Assembly (NCBI GenBank): GCA_945889235.1
Contig: CAMDBK010000106.1
Location: 1 to 8,976 of the forward strand
DNA: 8,976 bases
DNA from: Chitinophaga pinensis
GTDB taxonomy: Bacteria > Bacteroidota > Bacteroidia > SXHM01
Direction of reading: 5' to 3'
A program made the translations under genes and the position numbers. Below the pieces are notes generated by a model, which saw nothing but the letters and a program-made list of their open reading frames with translations, was not told where the DNA came from and ran no database searches. Position 1 is the first letter of the stretch. Every line of letters starts with the position of its first letter. Positions 5,888 to 8,976 of the stretch are shown piece by piece.

Positions 5888-7104
5888 TATTTATTTATAC
5901 AAGAAGCAACTGCTGAAACTACAGCATTTACAACCGTTTCAACCTGTTCATCTGTTAAATCATAAAAAACCGGCAACGAAATCTCACGTGAATAATTATC
6001 ATAAGCTACAGGATAATCTTCAATTCTATAACCAAGGTTTTTATAAAAACTTAATAAAGGCAAAGGTTGAAAATGCACATTTATAGAAACATCTTTATCA
6101 AAAATCATTTGAATAATTTCATCGCGTTGTTTTTCTGTAATTCCTATTATTCGCAAAGGAAAGAGGTGATAAGATGATTCGGAATTTTCAGTTTTAAAAA
6201 CCGGTAACTCTGCCCAACTGAATGCCGCCAACTGTTTGCTATATAATTCACAGATGTGTTTACGTTTCTTCAACGTATCATTGTTGTAACGGGCTAATTC
6301 TATCAAGCCGATGGCAGCCTGCAAATCAGTCATATTGCATTTATAACCTGCTTCTACTACATCGTATTTCCAATTGCCTTTCTGTGTTTTAGCAAGTGCA
6401 TCTTTATTTTGTCCGTGCAAACTTTTTACACACAATTGCTGATATAATTTTTCATTGTCAAAAGGCGTAGGAAGATTAAATGCAATTGCACCACCCTCAG
6501 CAGTGGTAAGGTTTTTAACAGCATGAAAAGAGAACACAGTGATATCGGTTAAACTTCCTGCCGGCTTATTATTGTAAAAAGAACCCAGTGAATGAGCTGC
6601 ATCGGAAAGGACTAAAATCCTTCCTAGTTTTTTCTGTTCATCTGAACCCGGTGTAAACCGTTTATGCAAATACCCTTCAGCCAGTAAATTATTGAAAGCA
6701 TCGTAATCGCAAGGCAAACCACCAAAATCAACGGGAATAATTACTTTGGTTTTTTCAGTGATTGCAGCTCTAATTTTTTCTATTGAAATATTAAAATCAT
6801 TTTTATTCACATCAACCATTACCGGTTTTGCTCCGCAATGCATTACAACATTTGCGGTGGCGCAATACGTATATGCGGGAACAATTACTTCATCGCCTTC
6901 CTTAACATCAAACCAGCGCAACACCAGCTCAAGCCCTGCTGTGGCTGAGTTCAGGCACAGAACAGAATTAACACCACAAAATGCTGCTAATTCTTTTTCT
7001 AATTTTTTTGTGCGCGGACCAGTTGTTATCCAGCCGCTCTTGAGAGCTTCTGTAACTTCATCAATTATCAGTTGGTCAATGCGGGGCGGGGAAAAGGGAA
7101 TCAT
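5887..7104 (-). CDS. DegT/DnrJ/EryC1/StrS family sugar aminotransferase
   Basis: The 405-residue protein is a PLP-dependent aminotransferase that converts a keto group of a nucleotide-linked sugar to an amino group, usually with glutamate as donor. The N-terminal IPFSPPRIDQ and LKSGWITTGPRTKKLE (21-36) are family hallmarks, as are VPAYTYCATAN (75-85), Asp168 in LSDAAHSLG (contacts the PLP ring nitrogen), and the PLP-binding Lys197 in FSFHAVKNLTTAEGG. A stretch at about 141-162 (AEGYLHKRFTPGSDEQKKLG) looks like an insertion relative to the compact 370-390-residue members. The gene begins one base after the methyltransferase stop and its own stop overlaps the start of the PglC-like gene. Such a pairing is known from bacillosamine-type pathways, but the dehydratase and acetyltransferase that would complete that route are not in the window, so the exact sugar (position 3 or 4 amino) is left open. 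Confidence 0.93.
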   Translation of the reverse strand: MIPFSPPRIDQLIIDEVTEALKSGWITTGPRTKKLEKELAAFCGVNSVLCLNSATAGLELVLRWFDVKEGDEVIVPAYTYCATANVVMHCGAKPVMVDVNKNDFNISIEKIRAAITEKTKVIIPVDFGGLPCDYDAFNNLLAEGYLHKRFTPGSDEQKKLGRILVLSDAAHSLGSFYNNKPAGSLTDITVFSFHAVKNLTTAEGGAIAFNLPTPFDNEKLYQQLCVKSLHGQNKDALAKTQKGNWKYDVVEAGYKCNMTDLQAAIGLIELARYNNDTLKKRKHICELYSKQLAAFSWAELPVFKTENSESSYHLFPLRIIGITEKQRDEIIQMIFDKDVSINVHFQPLPLLSFYKNLGYRIEDYPVAYDNYSREISLPVFYDLTDEQVETVVNAVVSAVASCINK

Positions 7105-7105
7105 A

Positions 7106-7774
7106 TTATCTTTTTATTACTGCAATCAAATGAGTTCTGAGAAAAGGAAAAAACGAATTTACGAATTCATACATACTTCCAACCCTTCGCCCGATTGGCG
7201 GTGCAAGTGTTACATTAAAAAAAGTAATTTCAGTTGCATGCGGAAATAGTTTTCTGATTTCCTCTTTGCCAACTCCTTTAACATCGTTATTTGATGGGTT
7301 GTTGAATTTGAAATCATACCACAGAATAATTCCTTCCGGCTTTAACATGCTCGACATCTTCGCTGCAAGTTTCTGCTTAAAATCTGCATCAAGAATTGAA
7401 GTAAAAACCAACGATTGAAAAACAATGTCAAATGTATTTTCAAAATTCAATTGTAGTGCATCGCCTTCTACCACTGTAATTCGCGGATATTTTTTTCGTA
7501 ATTTCTGCGCTCTTTCCTGAAGCAGTTCAGCAGCAAAAATATTTTCATCTTTAATTCCTAAGGAGCGGAAGAAATCAATATTTGCACCTTCGCCCGCTCC
7601 TATTTCAATGAAATTTACTTTATCAGTTTCAATGAAATTTTCTTTTATTATTCGTGAGTAAATAATCTCTCTTTCATTAACAACATTTTCAATGAATATG
7701 GCATTTTCATTTTGGCCGACAGCATTGTTTCTTCTCTTTTCGTAGCTTGATTTTATTCTCTCTGTTTCTTCCAT
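7106..7774 (-). CDS. Class I SAM-dependent methyltransferase
   Basis: The 222-residue product has a Rossmann-type methyltransferase fold. The SAM-binding motif I is FIEIGAGEGAN (about 55-65), followed by an acidic residue in FAAELL (motif II), EGDALQL (103-109) and FDIVFQSLVFTSI (115-127), then MLKPEGIILWYDF (143-155). The C-terminal TLAPPIGRRVGS (189-200) is, as I recall, shared by methyltransferases found in surface-glycan clusters. No signal peptide or membrane helix is present, so it acts in the cytoplasm, perhaps methylating a sugar of the growing glycan. The start is ATG 7774, whose A is shared with the TGA of the upstream gene (TGATG); a GTG immediately before it (7777) would give one more residue and a GTGA overlap. 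It lies between a glycosyltransferase and the aminotransferase. Acceptor and methylated atom cannot be deduced. Confidence 0.87.
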   Translation of the reverse strand: MEETERIKSSYEKRRNNAVGQNENAIFIENVVNEREIIYSRIIKENFIETDKVNFIEIGAGEGANIDFFRSLGIKDENIFAAELLQERAQKLRKKYPRITVVEGDALQLNFENTFDIVFQSLVFTSILDADFKQKLAAKMSSMLKPEGIILWYDFKFNNPSNNDVKGVGKEEIRKLFPHATEITFFNVTLAPPIGRRVGSMYEFVNSFFPFLRTHLIAVIKR

Positions 7775-8790
7775 CACCTTGTTAATTTCGATTTGGCTTT
7801 AGCTGGTTTTCTGTTGAGAAGAATAAAATTAATAACTCCTTCTACATAGCCCATTCCATAGCTGGTGTGAAGAATAAAAAAAGAAAACAAAACAGTGAAA
7901 AACTGATTGTTGTTTTTTACTGTCCTAAGTGCAAACAACGCTGCAAATACAAAATATAGTAACGGATAAAGCGCAAGATATTTCCAGTAGACGGGGAATA
8001 AAACAACCAGAATAACATCAGCAAATAAACCAAGTATAAACGCAGCAGGAACCAATTGCCGCAGGGTTGTTATTGATTTATGCTTTTTATTTACATATAC
8101 TTTCCAATAGCCGTATTGAAAATATTGTTTGAATAATTTCTGAAAAGATGAGCGCACGTAATATTTTGCAGAAGTAGAAGTACTCAACCATATTTTTCCA
8201 CCATTTTTCAGCAACCGAAAATTAAACTCATCATCCTGGTTGCGGGCAAGTTCTTCGTCAAACAAACCGATCTTTTTAAACACTTCTTTGCGGTAGGCAC
8301 CAAAAGCAACCGTATCCACATAGCCATCTTTTGCACCTGTTCGGAAATGGGCATTACCAACCCCGAATGGTGATGACATTGCCAATGAAACAGAAGTTGT
8401 TAACTCATCACTACTTACATTGTTCAACACACCGCCAACGCACCACACATCAGGCTTATGGTTAAGTGCTAAAACACATTCAGAAATATAATTTACAGCA
8501 AGTTCAGCATGTGCGCCTAAAATAATTATTACATCTCCCTGAGAATTGGTGATACCCAAATTCAATGCAAAAGGCGTTGTTGTTTTTTCATTTATCAGAT
8601 AACGAACATCTGAGTTTTTTTTGGCATATTCCTGAACCAGGGCAGGTGTTTTGTCTTCGCTTTTTCCATCGCACACCAACACTTCAATCAGTTCATTCGG
8701 ATAATCAGAACTGAAAATTGAATCCAGACAACGAAGAATAAAATCTTCTTCGTTGCGGCAGGGAATTACAACTGAAACTTTTTTGCTCAT
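7774..8790 (-). CDS. Family 2 glycosyltransferase, ExoA-like, with C-terminal membrane helices
   Basis: This 338-residue enzyme resembles ExoA-type GT2 proteins that add a sugar to a lipid-linked intermediate during polysaccharide synthesis. Visible parts are SVVIPCRNEEDFI (6-18), VLVCDGKSEDKT (37-48), and TPFALNLGITNSQGD (72-86). The GAHAEL segment (92-97) lies where other GT2 enzymes have DxD. VDTVAFGAYRKEVF (158-171) and the catalytic-region NQDDEFNFRLLKNGG (184-198) follow. Three predicted helices at about 246-266, 270-288 and 297-316 fix the C-terminus in the inner membrane, and the tail is basic (NRKPAKAKSKLTR). The aspartates of DxD are missing (Gly92, His94), although the downstream DDE is present; a related His-containing variant exists in ExoA relatives, so this need not mean loss of activity. 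The start overlaps the stop of the upstream GT4 gene as ATGA, and its own stop overlaps the methyltransferase start. Confidence 0.92.
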   Translation of the reverse strand: MSKKVSVVIPCRNEEDFILRCLDSIFSSDYPNELIEVLVCDGKSEDKTPALVQEYAKKNSDVRYLINEKTTTPFALNLGITNSQGDVIIILGAHAELAVNYISECVLALNHKPDVWCVGGVLNNVSSDELTTSVSLAMSSPFGVGNAHFRTGAKDGYVDTVAFGAYRKEVFKKIGLFDEELARNQDDEFNFRLLKNGGKIWLSTSTSAKYYVRSSFQKLFKQYFQYGYWKVYVNKKHKSITTLRQLVPAAFILGLFADVILVVLFPVYWKYLALYPLLYFVFAALFALRTVKNNNQFFTVLFSFFILHTSYGMGYVEGVINFILLNRKPAKAKSKLTR

Positions 8791-8976
8791 CTAATCTTGT
8801 TGTAAAAGTTAAGTAGATTCAGGCTTTCAGCTTCCCAGTTATACTTTTCTTTTATTGCTTTTTTGCCGTTTGTGCCCATTTGCTGTGCACTGTTCTCATC
8901 ATTCAGCAGACTGTTTACCGCATCAGCAATGGCTTTTGTATTTTCAGGTGCTACACACATACCACAATTATTTCCT
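8787..8976 (-). CDS. GT4-type glycosyltransferase, C-terminal fragment (5' end outside window)
   Basis: An open frame enters from the right edge and ends at TGA 8789-8787, overlapping the next gene's ATG as ATGA. The visible 62 residues begin GNNCGMCVAPEN and continue TKAIADAVNSLLND, then MGTNGKKAIKEKYNWEAES, ending LNLLNFYNKIR. This matches the C-terminal end of GT-B fold family 4 glycosyltransferases: a G-x-C-V-x-P-E loop near the nucleotide-sugar site, a helix of the TKAIADAV type, the MG-NG-K segment, and a W-E-x-E-x-L-x-x-x-Y ending. The missing N-terminal part prevents any donor or acceptor assignment. It is the first visible gene of the glycan operon, which therefore continues beyond the window. 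Family assignment relies on a short stretch but the pattern is distinctive. Confidence 0.8.
   Translation of the reverse strand, partial: GNNCGMCVAPENTKAIADAVNSLLNDENSAQQMGTNGKKAIKEKYNWEAESLNLLNFYNKIR

Noticed and set aside
7081..7098. Short G-rich run in otherwise AT-rich DNA
   Set aside because: It encodes the conserved Phe-Ser-Pro-Pro-Arg start of the aminotransferase, so it is not evidence for a G-quadruplex or regulatory site.
6746..7249. Plus-strand open frame of 167 codons
   Set aside because: It is antisense to the start of the aminotransferase and the end of the methyltransferase, both strong family matches; composition is shadow-like and no domain is seen.
7603..7640. Two copies of TTTCAATGAAATTT 24 bp apart, each with a TTTCA/TGAAA dyad
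   Set aside because: Both lie in the same reading frame of the methyltransferase gene and encode similar Asn-Phe-Ile-Glu stretches (NFIEI and NFIET). Coding constraint explains them; no further regular copies form an array.
1..8976. Defence system, CRISPR array, prophage or mobile element
   Set aside because: No spacer-repeat pattern, transposase, integrase, nuclease-helicase pair or phage gene was found; the whole window is explained by glycan, competence and SirB1-like genes.

Overview
The window looks like chromosomal DNA from a member of the Bacteroidota. This rests on AT-rich sequence, tightly packed genes with almost no Shine-Dalgarno signals, a TAnnTTTG-type -7 box before one operon, a ComEC protein whose C-terminal domain lacks the metal-binding motif, and the local flavour of the sugar genes. 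This is inferred from sequence character only; genus and species cannot be named. No tRNA, rRNA, CRISPR array, insertion sequence or phage gene was seen.

Layout from left to right. (1) Positions 2-2232, minus strand: a three-gene operon read right to left, an acyl carrier protein, a ketoacyl-ACP synthase III (KAS III), and a membrane-anchored family 2 glycosyltransferase of the polyprenyl-phosphate sugar type. The genes are 4 bp and 1 bp apart, and a good -7 box lies just before the first. (2) Positions 2275-4374, minus: comEC, the DNA-uptake channel gene. (3) Positions 4429-5313, plus: a SirB1/transglutaminase-core-2 type protein, divergent from comEC and the only plus-strand gene. (4) Positions 5294-8976, minus: a five-gene glycan operon read right to left, the tail of a GT4 glycosyltransferase (cut by the window edge), an ExoA-like GT2 glycosyltransferase, a SAM-dependent methyltransferase, a DegT/DnrJ/EryC1/StrS sugar aminotransferase, and a small PglC-like phosphoglycosyl transferase. 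Every junction in this operon is an overlap (ATGA, TGATG, TAATG) or a 1-bp gap, so translational coupling is likely.

How the genes may work together. The right-hand operon carries parts for building a lipid-linked surface glycan or a protein-linked oligosaccharide: an amino-sugar-forming aminotransferase, the enzyme that loads the first sugar phosphate onto undecaprenyl phosphate, two glycosyltransferases and a methyltransferase. The left-hand operon pairs a private ACP and KAS III with a lipid-sugar glycosyltransferase, suggesting that an acyl group is made for a glycan or a lipid. comEC and the SirB1-like gene are general genomic genes sitting between the two operons. No flippase, polymerase, dehydratase or sugar acyltransferase is in the window, so the glycan product cannot be deduced.

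No clearly new system was found. The most useful observations are the ACP-KAS III-glycosyltransferase module, the Asn in place of Asp at the ACP attachment motif, the metal-site-free ComEC tail, and an inverted repeat covering the comEC start codon.
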